A stretch of 64,000 nucleotides of DNA from Caldibacillus debilis DSM 16016 (GTDB taxonomy: Bacteria; Bacillota; Bacilli; Bacillales; Caldibacillaceae): contig NZ_KB912882.1 of assembly GCF_000383875.1 (NCBI RefSeq), positions 1 through 64,000 of the forward strand, read 5' to 3'. Below, piece by piece: positions 46,697 through 55,994 of the stretch (its first letter is position 1; each line of letters starts with the position of its first letter). The notes below the pieces were generated by a model. The model searched no databases. It saw nothing but the letters and a program-made list of their open reading frames with translations, and had not been told where the DNA came from. Both the position numbers and the translations under genes were made by a program.

Positions 46697-47188
46697 ATGA
46701 ACATCCGCAGCTTTCGTAAAGAAGATTGGCCCCAGGTGAAAGAAATTTATGAGCAGGGGATCGCGACCGGAAATGCCACTTTTGATACGGAATCTCCCGC
46801 GTACGAGAAATGGGTGTCCTCCGTCGCCGACGGTTTGTGCCTGGTCGCCGAAGACGAAGAGGGCATCCACGGCTGGGTGAAGGTCAGCAAAGTTTCCAGC
46901 CGTTGCGCCTATGCGGGGGTGGGCGAGGTAAGCATCTATATCCGGGATCGGAGCAGGGGAAAGGGGGTTGGAAAGAAACTTCTGCAAGCCATCATCGAAG
47001 AATCGGAGAAAAAAGGCTATTGGACGCTGCAAGCCGGCATATTCCCGGAAAACAGCGCAAGCCTCTCCCTCCACGAAAAGGCCGGATTCCGGAAAATCGG
47101 CGTTCAGGAGCGGATCGGCAAACTGAACGGCGTCTGGCGGGATGTGGTGTTGCTGGAAAGGCGCAGCCGCAAGGCGGGCAACGATTGA
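46697..47188 (+). CDS. GNAT N-acetyltransferase, phosphinothricin/methionine-sulfoximine acetyltransferase type
   Basis: 163 residues; ATG behind AGGAGG. MNIRSFRKEDWPQVKEIYEQGIATGNATFDT is the N-terminal pattern of the Pat/MddA group; acetyl-CoA motif A is YIRDRSRGKGVGKKLL and ENSASLSLHEKAGFRKIG follows. It acetylates amino-acid-like compounds; substrate specificity is inferred from similarity only. Confidence 0.88.
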   Translation: MNIRSFRKEDWPQVKEIYEQGIATGNATFDTESPAYEKWVSSVADGLCLVAEDEEGIHGWVKVSKVSSRCAYAGVGEVSIYIRDRSRGKGVGKKLLQAIIEESEKKGYWTLQAGIFPENSASLSLHEKAGFRKIGVQERIGKLNGVWRDVVLLERRSRKAGND

Positions 47189-47203
47189 TCGATGCCAAAA
47201 GAA

Positions 47204-47262
47204 AAGACAGCATTCATTCGACGGCCATTTTTGGGGGTGAATGCTGTCTTTGTTTTTTTCGA
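47204..47262. terminator. Bidirectional terminator between GNAT and LysR genes
   Basis: AAAGACAGCATTCA and TGAATGCTGTCTTT arms with T tracts on both sides; it overlaps the 3' end of the convergent LysR gene. Confidence 0.85.
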
Positions 47263-48128
47263 AAAATCTCCTTTACGCATTGGATGGCCCTGGCGATGAG
47301 TTCATCTTGAACGGCGGTTTTCCGGTAAATGAGATGGATCGGCTGTTGCTCCATTTTATGCCGGGGCTCATAATCCAGCTTCTTGAAAAACATTTTCTCC
47401 CCGGACAGCTGAACGATTCGTTCGGGAATGAAGGCGAGACCTTTTCCGTTTCGGACAAACTCCAGCAGCGCCTGACTGTGGCCGACCTCGACGAAGGGAA
47501 CATACTCCTCGCCAAATTCCTGGCGAAACCAATGTTCGAAAGTTCTTCCCCAGTTCAAGTATATGAGGGGAAGGGCGTTCAGGTCCCCGGGACCCAGCTT
47601 CCGTTTGATTTGAAAATTTCTGGCACAATAAAGGAAAAAGGTATCTTCCCCGAAGGTTTCCTTTTTGATCTCCGCATCTTCCGGCCCGTGATAAACCAGC
47701 CCGATATCGATCCTGCCTCCCAAAACCTCATCCACAATGATGTGGGAATGATCGGCATGGAAAGAGAAACGGAGGTTTTCATCCGTTCCGGCCAATCGAT
47801 CCACCCAATCGGTAAAGCGGCTGTCCCACAACGAATAGGTGATGCCGAACCGGATCCGTTTCCTTTCCGATTGAAACCTGCGGGCGATTTTTTTGCTGTC
47901 TTCGATCAGCTTTAACTGTTGTTCGAACAGGGGCAAAATTTCTTTGCCGAAAGGGGACAAATCCACTTTTTTGTTCGTCCGCAAAAACAGATGCTGGCCG
48001 TAAAACCGTTCTAAATTTTTGATCCTTGACGTGACGGTCGATTGGGTGACATGCAGTTCATCCGCCGCCCAAGTGAAATTTTTCAATCTGGCCACGGCAA
48101 GAAAGGTTTTTATTTCTTCAAGATCCAC
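47214..48128 (-). CDS. LysR-family transcriptional regulator
   Basis: 304 residues from GTG 48128. N-terminal winged HTH (MDLEEIKTFLAVARLKNFTWAADELHVTQSTVTSRIKNLE) and effector domain with IDIGLVYHGPED and GHSQALLEFVRNGKGLAFIP. No divergent target gene is adjacent: 800 bp without a gene lies upstream. The target is unknown. Confidence 0.9.
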   Translation of the reverse strand: MDLEEIKTFLAVARLKNFTWAADELHVTQSTVTSRIKNLERFYGQHLFLRTNKKVDLSPFGKEILPLFEQQLKLIEDSKKIARRFQSERKRIRFGITYSLWDSRFTDWVDRLAGTDENLRFSFHADHSHIIVDEVLGGRIDIGLVYHGPEDAEIKKETFGEDTFFLYCARNFQIKRKLGPGDLNALPLIYLNWGRTFEHWFRQEFGEEYVPFVEVGHSQALLEFVRNGKGLAFIPERIVQLSGEKMFFKKLDYEPRHKMEQQPIHLIYRKTAVQDELIARAIQCVKEIFRKKQRQHSPPKMAVE

Positions 48129-48937
48129 GGGTGCTCACCAACCCTATTGGAAAGATTCCCAGATTCCTTTAAAGGATGCCGCCGCGAAAGGAGGGGACAA
48201 GCGTCCATGCCCGGAAAAATATATATTTCCTGTCCGGTTTTGTCTGCAAGGGTTTTTCTGCATGGAAGGGAGGAAAGACAGCCGTTCCCGGCGCGGGAAA
48301 AAACGAACGCCTGCTGGGATATAAAAACTTCCAGCCGGCGGAAATGCCTGGTTCGAAGCACTTCTTCGGTCCCGTCCGGACCGACGGTTCCGGCGGCGAA
48401 GTTTTTCGGGGAGTTGCAGATTCAAACCGATGAAAGCGATGATGAAAAAATGCTTACACCCGCATCAACGAATGGGCCGGCGGGTGTTGCGGCCGATAGA
48501 TCTTGTCCAATTCGTCCGAAAACATTCATCCCGCTAAAGGAGCAAATCCGGCAAGCCTCAGGCGCATGATCCCGATGTTTGGGTTTCCGCACGGAAAGAA
48601 TCGATTATAAACACTATAAATACGTTGCCTTTCATGGCCTTTCCCTGAATCATTACCTTTCGGAATCGGTTTCGAATTAAATTTTAACCCGGAAAAGAAT
48701 CCCTCGTCTAATTGATTTCATTGATAGAAATTATTGATATTTCCAATCATTCGCAAAAAATGTCCCTGTATGCGAAAATTGAATCGGATGAAAGGAAAGG
48801 AGCAGGGAAAAGGGGAAAGATGTCGAACTTTTGTTGTATGAAACGATCCGGACGCATCCGCCAAAGGATCTGCGGACAAAAGGAAACGGAAAACCGGCGT
48901 ATCCGAAGTTTTCCGAGAAAAAGGGGGCCATCGCATC
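48129..48937. other. Long intergenic region upstream of the LysR gene
   Basis: About 810 bp. Open frames on the plus strand lack similarity to any family. Nothing firm seen besides AT-rich DNA at 48600-48760 that may hold the promoter of the next (broken) gene. Confidence 0.35.
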
Positions 48938-49963
48938 TTGATCCAATATCCCGTTTTCAAAAGAGGAGCGGCCATCGGCGTTACGGCAACCTCAAGCGGG
49001 GTTAAACCCGAGCTTCATCCCCTGCTGCGCAAAGCGAAGGAACGGATGGAAAAAAGAGGCTACCGGATCGTTTTGGGGGAGACGGTATGGACGCAAGAAA
49101 AGGCAAAGTCGGCGAGCGCCGAAAAAAGGGCCGCGGAATGGATGAAAATGATGGAAAACGATGCGATCGACCTCATCTTTCCGCCCTGGGGCGGCGAACT
49201 GCTCATCGAAATTTTGGAACATATCGATTTTGATAAAATAAAAACGAAATGGGTGTTGGGCTATTCCGACACAAGCACTTTGCTTTTGGCCATGACCTTG
49301 AAGACCGGAATCGCCACCGCCCACGGGACAAATTTCATCGATTTGCGCGGGGAAGAAACCGATGAAACGACGGCCATGTGGGAAAAGGTTTTGTCGACGG
49401 AAACCGGCGGTTCCATCACCCAGCGCTCTTCCCAAAAATACCAGCGGTCCTGGCAGCGGAACGATTCTCCCCGCGTCTTTTCTCCCCGCGTCTTTCATTT
49501 GACGGAAGAGACCCGTTGGAAAACCGTTACCGGTCAGCCTGAAATTTTAGGGAAGATTGCTGGGCGGCTGGATCGACGTCATCCGGCATTTGATCGGCAC
49601 CCCTTACGGCGATGTCCGGGCGTTCAGGGAAAAGCATCTGCCCGGCGAACCGATCCTTTGGTACATGGAAAACTGTGAACTTTCCGCCGCCGATTTGCGC
49701 CGTTCCCTCGTGCAGATGAAGCTTGCCGGGTGGTTCGATCATTGCGCCGGAATATTGTTCGGGCAAGCAAGGCCAACGAACCGGTTGAAGGTTATACCGC
49801 CGAAGACGTTTATCGCGATCTGTCTTCCGAATTGGGAGTCCCGATTGTCTATGACATCGATTGCGGGCATCAGCCGCCGCAAATCACCTTCGTCAACGGT
49901 GCGTTTGCGGAGGTGGAAGCGGGAAACGGAAAAGGGGTTGTCGTGCAACATTTCAAGCCCTGA
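48938..49963 (+). pseudogene. LD-carboxypeptidase (family S66) with two frameshifts
   Basis: N-terminal part from TTG 48938 (AAIGVTATSSGVKPEL; nucleophilic Ser in VLGYSDTSTLLLA) reads to about 49545. The next stretch GRLLGGWIDVIRHLIGTPYG ... MENCELSAADLRRSL ... AGILFG is in another frame (about 49550-49765). The end, RASKANEPVEGYTAEDVYRD and YDIDCGHQPPQ with the catalytic His, returns to the first frame and stops at 49963. So two compensating indels separate Ser, Glu and His over three segments. A 15-bp tandem duplication (about 49466-49495, SPRVF twice) precedes the first. Muropeptide recycling or microcin-self-immunity type peptidase in origin; either a pseudogene or a sequence-error case. 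Confidence 0.85.
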
Positions 49964-50070
49964 CGTGAATGGCCGGAAGGCAATTTTTTGCGCGCAAAAC
50001 CCTTTCCCGCATAGCAAACCCTGATCCGTAACCTTTTTCCGTTGAATCGGACCGAAACGAGGTTGGAAGG

Positions 50071-50607
50071 ATGCTGAAGTATACGATCGGATTTTTAAAG
50101 CGAAAGGACGAAATTTTGCTCCTGAACCGGGAAAAACCTTCCTGGATGGGATGCTGGAACGGGGTCGGCGGGAAGATCGCCGAAAACGAGACCCCCGATC
50201 AATGCATCTTGCGGGAAATCGGCGAAGAAACGGGAATCATCCTTTCCGATATGGAATTCAAGGGGATCGTCACCTGGCGGGTCGACGGGGAGGAGGAAGG
50301 GGGCATGTATGCCTTTTTGGCCGAACTCCCCGCCGATTTCCCGTACCCCACCCCGGTCAAAACCGATGAAGGGATCCTCGATTGGAAAAAACTGAACTGG
50401 ATCCTCCATCCGGACAATGCGGGCATCGCCAATCTCCAATATTTTCTCCCGACCATGCTGAAGGGGGAAGGCCCCTACGAATATCACTTCGTTTATGAAA
50501 AAGGAAGGGTGGCGGGCTTTCAAACGAAACCTTTGGAAAAGGGGAGGGATGCCGATGTCCGGTTTCTGCCGGCCGATACAAGGAAGGCGGGGGGAAGGGA
50601 CGGCTGA
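50071..50607 (+). CDS. Nudix hydrolase, MutT/8-oxo-dGTP diphosphatase-like
   Basis: 178 residues, ATG behind GGTTGGAAGG. Nudix box GGKIAENETPDQCILREIGEETGI conforms to G-x5-E-x7-REUxEExGU; the N-terminal VGFLKRKDEILLLNREKPSWMGCWNGVGG is typical of 8-oxo-dGTP diphosphatases. The C-terminal 40 residues are poorly conserved. Sanitises oxidised nucleotides. Confidence 0.88.
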   Translation: MLKYTIGFLKRKDEILLLNREKPSWMGCWNGVGGKIAENETPDQCILREIGEETGIILSDMEFKGIVTWRVDGEEEGGMYAFLAELPADFPYPTPVKTDEGILDWKKLNWILHPDNAGIANLQYFLPTMLKGEGPYEYHFVYEKGRVAGFQTKPLEKGRDADVRFLPADTRKAGGRDG

Positions 50608-50923
50608 ATGGCGGGTTTGGCGTTCCCGCGGCGGCCCGGTCCTTTCCGGCGGACCCGGAAAAACGGCAGGATCGTCCGGGGTGTCCGACCTTTTCCGAAA
50701 GAAAGATGGCGGGCGCATACCCGGGGCGGCCATGTTTTCTTTGGCAGCCGCTTCGGAAGTTTTGCTTGAACGGGCAGGCGGGAACGGCCTCGGCGTTTTA
50801 TCCGCCATCCGTTGCAAATGCTCCGGATTTCCGCTATCCTTATATCATCGGGAAGAATGTTGATGTTTTTTCGACAACATGCGAAAGATTGATATAAAAA
50901 CATCAACTAAGAGGGAGAAGAGG
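50608..50923. other. Intergenic region before satD-type gene
   Basis: 316 bp; the last 65 bp carry the palindrome-framed promoter described separately. Otherwise nothing seen. Confidence 0.5.
50859..50907 (+). promoter_or_regulatory. Promoter framed by a 12-bp perfect inverted repeat
   Basis: GTTGATGTTTTT (50859-50870) and AAAAACATCAAC (50896-50907), 25 bp apart, enclose TCGACA (50871-50876) and TATAAA (50893-50898; 16-bp spacer). A nested ATGTTG / CAACAT pair (50857-50862 and 50874-50879) adds a third half-site. This is a strong candidate for an autoregulatory operator of the downstream HTH-containing SatD-family protein. Confidence 0.75.
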
Positions 50924-51622
50924 ATGCCTGTGCCTGCTGTCTGTTTTGCCGCCGACGTGAAACATTCGAAACAGATGGAAAAAGCCTATCTCATTCAAGT
51001 CCTGGAAGAATGCCGGGAAACCCTCAACCGGGAATTTTCCGGGGACCTGATCATTCCCTTTTCCGTCCGGAACGGGGATGAACTGGTCGGCGTCAGTGAA
51101 AATTTTTCTTCCGTCTATCCGGTCGTCAAACGATTGTTAACCCTGTCGGCACTCCGGAAATGCCCCTTTTACCTGGGGATCGGCATCGGCGGATTGGAAA
51201 CGGCCGGCCGCAGCGTACATACCATGAACGGCAGCGCGGTGATCCGGGCCTTTGAAGCCAGGGACAAACATTTGAAGGAAAAAAGCGAAGACGCGCGGAT
51301 CTGGAACGGTCCGGATTCGGAAACCAGCGTCTATTTTTCCTCCGAACACGTCCCGGAAGGACCGTTGAACGCCTTGTTCAACTTTATCACGACGATCCGC
51401 AGGGGATGGTCGGAAAAGCAAAGACAAGTGATCGAAACGATCGAAAAACATCCGGAATGGACCTATGAAAAAATCGGCGCGCACCTCGGGTACAAGTCGC
51501 CGAAGTCGACGGTCAGCCATCTGCTGAAACGGGCCGATTACCAAAAACTGAAGGCGGTGGAAGAGAGCTTCATCCGGCTGCTCATCCTGTATGAAAAGGA
51601 ATTGAACCAGAAGGAGCGATAA
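50924..51622 (+). CDS. SatD-family protein with C-terminal helix-turn-helix
   Basis: 232 residues from ATG 50924 behind GAGGGAGAAGAGG. N-terminal part VCFAADVKHSKQMEKAYLI and IPFSVRNGDELVGV resembles the SatD/cyclase-like fold; the C-terminal 60 residues contain RQVIETIEKHPEWTYEKIGAHLGYKSPKSTVSHLLKRADY, an HTH. The gene lies 2 bp before a DUF3307 membrane protein, a common pairing. DNA binding to the flanking palindrome is a natural inference. Confidence 0.82.
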   Translation: MPVPAVCFAADVKHSKQMEKAYLIQVLEECRETLNREFSGDLIIPFSVRNGDELVGVSENFSSVYPVVKRLLTLSALRKCPFYLGIGIGGLETAGRSVHTMNGSAVIRAFEARDKHLKEKSEDARIWNGPDSETSVYFSSEHVPEGPLNALFNFITTIRRGWSEKQRQVIETIEKHPEWTYEKIGAHLGYKSPKSTVSHLLKRADYQKLKAVEESFIRLLILYEKELNQKER

Positions 51623-51624
51623 CT

Positions 51625-52491
51625 TTGTGGATCTATTTCTATGCCGCCCATTTGCTGGGGGATTTTGCCGTTTTTCCGGACGCAGTTGCGGAGAAAAGCA
51701 TGGACCGGAAGGGAGGAGCGCTCCTCCGCCACGCTTTCGTCCATCTCCTGTTCATGTTTGCCGCCGGACTGTTTATCTTTTTTACCGACCCGCATTCTTC
51801 CCTCCGCTTGCTGGGGGCATTGGAAACGGCCGCCATCCTGATCGCCATCGCCCATTTTGCCGTGGACGCGGCAACGCTTCGGCTGGGCGGAAAATTGCAA
51901 AGGCCCGGATCCCGGGCCCTGCTGTTCCTGCTTGACCAGGCCGCCCATCTGTTCCTCATATTGTTCCTGCTTCGGCTCCTTACCGGCGGTGCGGCGGTCT
52001 CCGGCGGCCTCGAAGGGCTTTTTTCGGGCAATTTGTCCGTATCTGAAAAGGCGGCCGCCACCCTTTGCATTTTCATCTGGGCCACGTCCGGAGCCGGAAC
52101 TCTTCTCGCCATCCTCCTGAAGAATATCGCCCCCGTCGATCAGCTGGAGGAAGGCGTGTTCCGCATATCGGATGAAAGGACGGAAATCAAAACAAAATAT
52201 GCCATAAGCGGGAGAGAGGAGACGGAAATTACCACCGTCAAAACGGAGCATTATTTCCGCGATTCGCCGGAAAAGACCGGAAAAACGATCGGCATGCTGG
52301 AACGTTCGCTCATTGTGCTCCTGTTGATGATCCGTCTGCCCGAAGGGCTGGCGTTTTTGGCTGCGATAAAAACATTAACCCGATTTAAGCAGTTCGATCA
52401 GAAGCAATTTGCGGAATATTATTTGATCGGCACCCTGTCGAGCGCCATGATCGGGATCTTATTGGGGGTCGCCGCCGCAAGTCTTTGGTGA
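51625..52491 (+). CDS. DUF3307 membrane protein
   Basis: 288 residues from TTG 51625 with AAGGAGCG. FYAAHLLGDFAVFPDAVAEKSMDRKGGALLRHAFVHLL is the DUF3307 signature (HLLGDF, H-x3-H). About six to seven hydrophobic segments, with a cytoplasmic stretch at about 172-225. Co-transcribed with the SatD-family gene. The last eight codons are duplicated 61 bp further on. Confidence 0.85.
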   Translation: MWIYFYAAHLLGDFAVFPDAVAEKSMDRKGGALLRHAFVHLLFMFAAGLFIFFTDPHSSLRLLGALETAAILIAIAHFAVDAATLRLGGKLQRPGSRALLFLLDQAAHLFLILFLLRLLTGGAAVSGGLEGLFSGNLSVSEKAAATLCIFIWATSGAGTLLAILLKNIAPVDQLEEGVFRISDERTEIKTKYAISGREETEITTVKTEHYFRDSPEKTGKTIGMLERSLIVLLLMIRLPEGLAFLAAIKTLTRFKQFDQKQFAEYYLIGTLSSAMIGILLGVAAASLW

Positions 52492-52807
52492 AAAGCTCTT
52501 GGTTGACCAACGCAACCTTCACGCGGCATCCGCCGCCGCAAGTCTTTGGCGAAAAGGCCCCCGGGGCCGGCTCAAACCAGCTAACGGGGCCCGCTCCGTG
52601 ATGGAGGCTTCCATCTCAGTCGCAGCAAGATGAGCTTCTTTTTGCCGCCTTATCTTTAGAAAGAAGCCGGTTTTGGCGTTTTGCCGCCCCCGTTGACGAA
52701 AGGCGGGATCCCGGCCGAATCCGTCGTCCGCGCTTTTTTCGACGCGGCATTCGTAGCATTCGCTGAAAAAGCTTGCCGAAAGAATTCATTGGAAAGCAGG
52801 GAGAAAG
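52492..52807. other. Intergenic region with a duplicated gene end
   Basis: 316 bp. The copy at 52531-52556 repeats 52470-52495 (26 bp, 1 mismatch). No M-box or other riboswitch was recognised before the CorA gene. Confidence 0.55.
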
Positions 52808-53755
52808 GTGATCCGCACGACAGCCGTCCTGGAAGACAATACCATTGCAACCGGTCTGTCCCTGGAGGAACTGAAAGCAAAGGAGAATGAAATCCGCTGG
52901 TTTTGGACGGATTTTAACCTTCCGGACGAAAAGGAAATCGCCGAATTGGAACGATTCTTCGGCTTCCACCCGCTCGCCGTCGAAGACTGCGTGAACCGGC
53001 TGCAAAGGCCGAAAATCGATTATTACGAAGGCTACGCCTTTTTTGTCCTCCATTATCTGCACACGGAAAAAATACAAAAGAAGGAAATCAATATCTTTTT
53101 GGCCGACCGCTACATCGTCACTTTCCATTCCGAGAAATCGGATCAGGTGGAGCGGGCCTGGAAGGAAATCACGATGGGGACGGTGACGAAAAGATGGGGC
53201 CCCTTTTACGTCTTCTATCTGATTTTGGACAAGACCGTCGACGATTTTTTTCCGATTCTTTACGATTTGGAAGACCGCATCAACGTCCTCGACGAACAAA
53301 GAAATATGGAAACCTTGTTTGAACAGCTTTTTCAAATCCGAAGACAGCTTTTATATCTCCGGCATACCATCCACCCGATGCAGGAAATCGTCATGGAAAT
53401 CCTGGATTCGGAACATTTGATCCGGCACAAGACGGACAGGGCCTACATCAAAGATATCTACGACCATCTGTTGAAAATCTCGGAAATGATCGAATCCACC
53501 CGGGAAATCACGGCCGACATCCGGGAAAACCATCTTTCGATCAACACCCACCGGACAAACCGGATCATCCAGGTTTTGACCGTCATCACGACGATCTTCA
53601 TGCCGCTGACGCTGATCACGGGAATTTACGGGATGAATTTTTCCAACATGCCCGAGCTGAAATGGAAATACGGTTATTTTGCCGTGCTGATTTTCATGGC
53701 CCTTCTGGGGACGGGGTTGTATCAATGGTTCAAACGGAACGGATGGTTAAAATAA
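52808..53755 (+). CDS. corA: CorA-family magnesium/cobalt transporter
   Basis: 315 residues from GTG 52808 behind GGGAG. Large cytoplasmic domain (1-250) with long helices (RAWKEITMGTVTKRW to NRIIQVLTVIT), two C-terminal membrane helices and the selectivity motif GIYGMNF (about 277). C-terminal KRNGWLK. Pentameric Mg2+ channel; the partner and regulation are not visible. Confidence 0.93.
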   Translation: MIRTTAVLEDNTIATGLSLEELKAKENEIRWFWTDFNLPDEKEIAELERFFGFHPLAVEDCVNRLQRPKIDYYEGYAFFVLHYLHTEKIQKKEINIFLADRYIVTFHSEKSDQVERAWKEITMGTVTKRWGPFYVFYLILDKTVDDFFPILYDLEDRINVLDEQRNMETLFEQLFQIRRQLLYLRHTIHPMQEIVMEILDSEHLIRHKTDRAYIKDIYDHLLKISEMIESTREITADIRENHLSINTHRTNRIIQVLTVITTIFMPLTLITGIYGMNFSNMPELKWKYGYFAVLIFMALLGTGLYQWFKRNGWLK

Positions 53756-54010
53756 GGATCGTTTGCCGCGGACCATCCGATGAGAATTCCGCCGAATTTG
53801 AAGACCGAAGGGGGAGGGGAGATGGACTTTTCAATAAAAACCATCCCATTGGGATCTGCGGCAACCTTTCTTCTTCACCAACGGGACAGGAATGATTATC
53901 AGCACAAAAAACCATTCGGGGGAAATGGAATGGGGATTCAACGATAGAAATGCAGATCGGGAAGATAACCCTCTTTCTTAATATAACAGCAACAAAAAAG
54001 GGGGATACAA

Positions 54011-54890
54011 GTGAAAACGAGAACCGAACAAGAAATGTTGGATTTGATCATTACATTTGCTAAAAAAGATCATCGTATACGCGGAGTGCTAATGAACGGT
54101 TCTCGTGTAAATCCGAATATAAAGAAAGATATATTTCAAGATTATGATATTGTATATTTAGTTACGGATGTTGAACCATTTAAAGATGAAAACTTTATTT
54201 TGTCTCACTTTGGGGAAGTAATGCTTATGGAAAAACCCGAAGATAAAATTTTTCCGCCTCCCATTGGCGATGGCCGTTATACCTATTTAATACAATTTAT
54301 GGATGGGAACCGAATTGATATGCATTTTATTCCCATAAATAAAGCGGATGAACTGATTCAGGACAGTTTGACAAGGGTTTTACTAGATAAAGACCACAAT
54401 ATTCCAGATATCCCGCCTCCAAGTGAACAAAGTTATCTTACTTAAAAAACCAACGGAAAAATTATATAACGATTGTTGCAATAGTTTTATATGGGGATTA
54501 GGAGCCCATATTCCAAAAACCATTTGGAGACAAGAATTACCATTGTTAATGCGTTTAATCGATATTGTTTTGCGTGAGCCATTAATTCAAATGCTTGAAT
54601 GGTATGTGGGGATTAAAACAGATTATAAATACTCCATCGGGAAAGGAGGCAGGTATTTAAAAAAGTTCTTGGAGCCTGAAATTTGGAATGACTTTGAGAA
54701 GACGTATACAGATGCTAATTATGATAATATCTGGAATTCGTTATTCTTATTCCATGACTTATTCAAAAAAACAGCTGAACATGTTGGACAAGTATATGGT
54801 TTTCAATTTCCTGAGGAAGAATGTAAAAGAGCGCTGGCTTTTCTAAAACACGTAAAAGAATTGCCGCAAGATGCAAAATCAATTTTTTAG
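54011..54890 (+). pseudogene. Aminoglycoside 6-adenylyltransferase (ANT(6)/AadK-like), frameshifted
   Basis: First part 54011-54445 (MKTRTEQEMLDLIITFAKKD, GVLMNGSRVNPN, DIFQDYDIVYLVTD with the catalytic Asp pair) ends early; the second part continues in another frame to 54890 (KKPTEKLYNDCCNSFIWG, LPLLMRLIDIVLREPLI, GKGGRYLKKFLEPE). The join is at 54442-54443, one extra T before a run of six A. Together they would give about 290 residues, the normal length. AT-rich codon use sets it apart from neighbouring genes and suggests horizontal transfer. The enzyme would be inactive unless the shift is bypassed or an error. Confidence 0.88.
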
Positions 54891-55321
54891 GTTAGATGTA
54901 AAAATGAAATGCCACAAAAAAATAAATAAAAGCCATAGATAAACCGTGTTATGAATAGAGGTACCCAAACCACGATCTAATGGTCTGCGCCAAAACGCTG
55001 TACAACTACATCGAACGCGGTTTGATCATTGTAAAAACCAAAATTGAAACTATCAACAGTTTTCATTCTCGGATGAAGAAGGATTGACCGTTTTTTTTAA
55101 AGGTGTGGCTGCAAAATATCTTGATAATTACCTTGCTTGGTTCTCATTTGTGGATAGCCGCAGTAACGAAAATACCACGCCACATATCAAAGAGCTTCTG
55201 CTTACATCTGTATTTGAAATGACAGAAAATTTTGAAAGTATCTGTCTATCTAAGTTCAGTGCTTTAAAAGGTCATTTACGGGCAATCGGCTTATAAATAC
55301 CGGGAGAGGAGAACTCAATTT
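54891..55321 (+). mobile_element. Two transposase remnants (IS30-like and IS1595-like)
   Basis: At 54962-55042 the plus strand reads YPNHDLMVCAKTLYNYIERG, the helix region of IS30-family transposases. It then passes directly into TINSFHSRMKK and, after a frameshift at about 55084, FFKGVAAKYLDNYLAWFSFVD (to about 55155), the C-terminal pattern of IS1595/ISXO2-type transposases. No intact transposase or terminal inverted repeats. The AT-rich island that includes the resistance gene and the next acetyltransferase was evidently assembled by mobile elements. Confidence 0.7.
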
Positions 55322-55759
55322 ATGGAAATTAGAAAACCAAACGATTCGGAATATAAAAAGATTTTATCACTTTCACCACAAGCATTATTCGAAGGTACAT
55401 TAGGCGAAACAAAACCGTCAGATGAAAAAGTCAAACAACTTATTGAACCATTATTGCAGAAAGGAAGCTATTATTTGATAGCAACTGAAGGCGATAATCT
55501 AATGGGTTGGATTCTTATCGGAACAAGTAAAGACCAATTAACTGAAAAGATATATGGATTTATTTATGAATTGTTTGTGTTAGAGGAATTTAGGGGAAAT
55601 GGAATTGCAAAACAATTGATGGAAACTGGTATCGAACATCTTAAACAAGATGGATATTCAGAGGTTCGCTTAAGTGTATATGCAGGAAATCAAGCGATTA
55701 AACTGTACGAAAAATTAGGATTCAAAAATAGAACCATTACAATGAGTATGAACATATAA
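55322..55759 (+). CDS. GNAT N-acetyltransferase (AT-rich, probably acquired)
   Basis: 145 residues, ATG behind GAGAGGAG. Motif A region IYELFVLEEFRGNGIAKQLMETGIEHLK and the motif B region NQAIKLYEKLGFKNRTITMSM. Strong A+T codon bias like the ANT(6) remnant. The acceptor is unknown; it may have come with the resistance gene. Confidence 0.85.
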   Translation: MEIRKPNDSEYKKILSLSPQALFEGTLGETKPSDEKVKQLIEPLLQKGSYYLIATEGDNLMGWILIGTSKDQLTEKIYGFIYELFVLEEFRGNGIAKQLMETGIEHLKQDGYSEVRLSVYAGNQAIKLYEKLGFKNRTITMSMNI

Positions 55760-55994
55760 AACAAACATCTTTATTGAATATTGAAAAAATCACCATTAAA
55801 CATTAACAGAGGCTATGGAAAAAGCGAGATCGTTTTTCTGCCTTTTTTTTATTGGATCTTCTTTTTGCTTGTCCGGAATAAGAGGTTGACCGGGAAATCG
55901 CTTCGAACGGCTTCTTCATGGGGACGGCTCATCTCCCTTTGCTCTGAATCACGGGCAGATCGCGCCTGTGATTTTTTTCGAAAGGGAGAGGACG

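Noticed and set aside
52492-52807. M-box (Mg2+) riboswitch before corA
   Set aside because: None of the conserved M-box segments were seen; only weak hairpins and a duplicated gene end.
54430-54450. Programmed frameshift in the ANT(6)-like gene
   Set aside because: A6 is short, no stimulatory structure or internal Shine-Dalgarno is seen, and the family is not known to use one; simple mutation is more likely.
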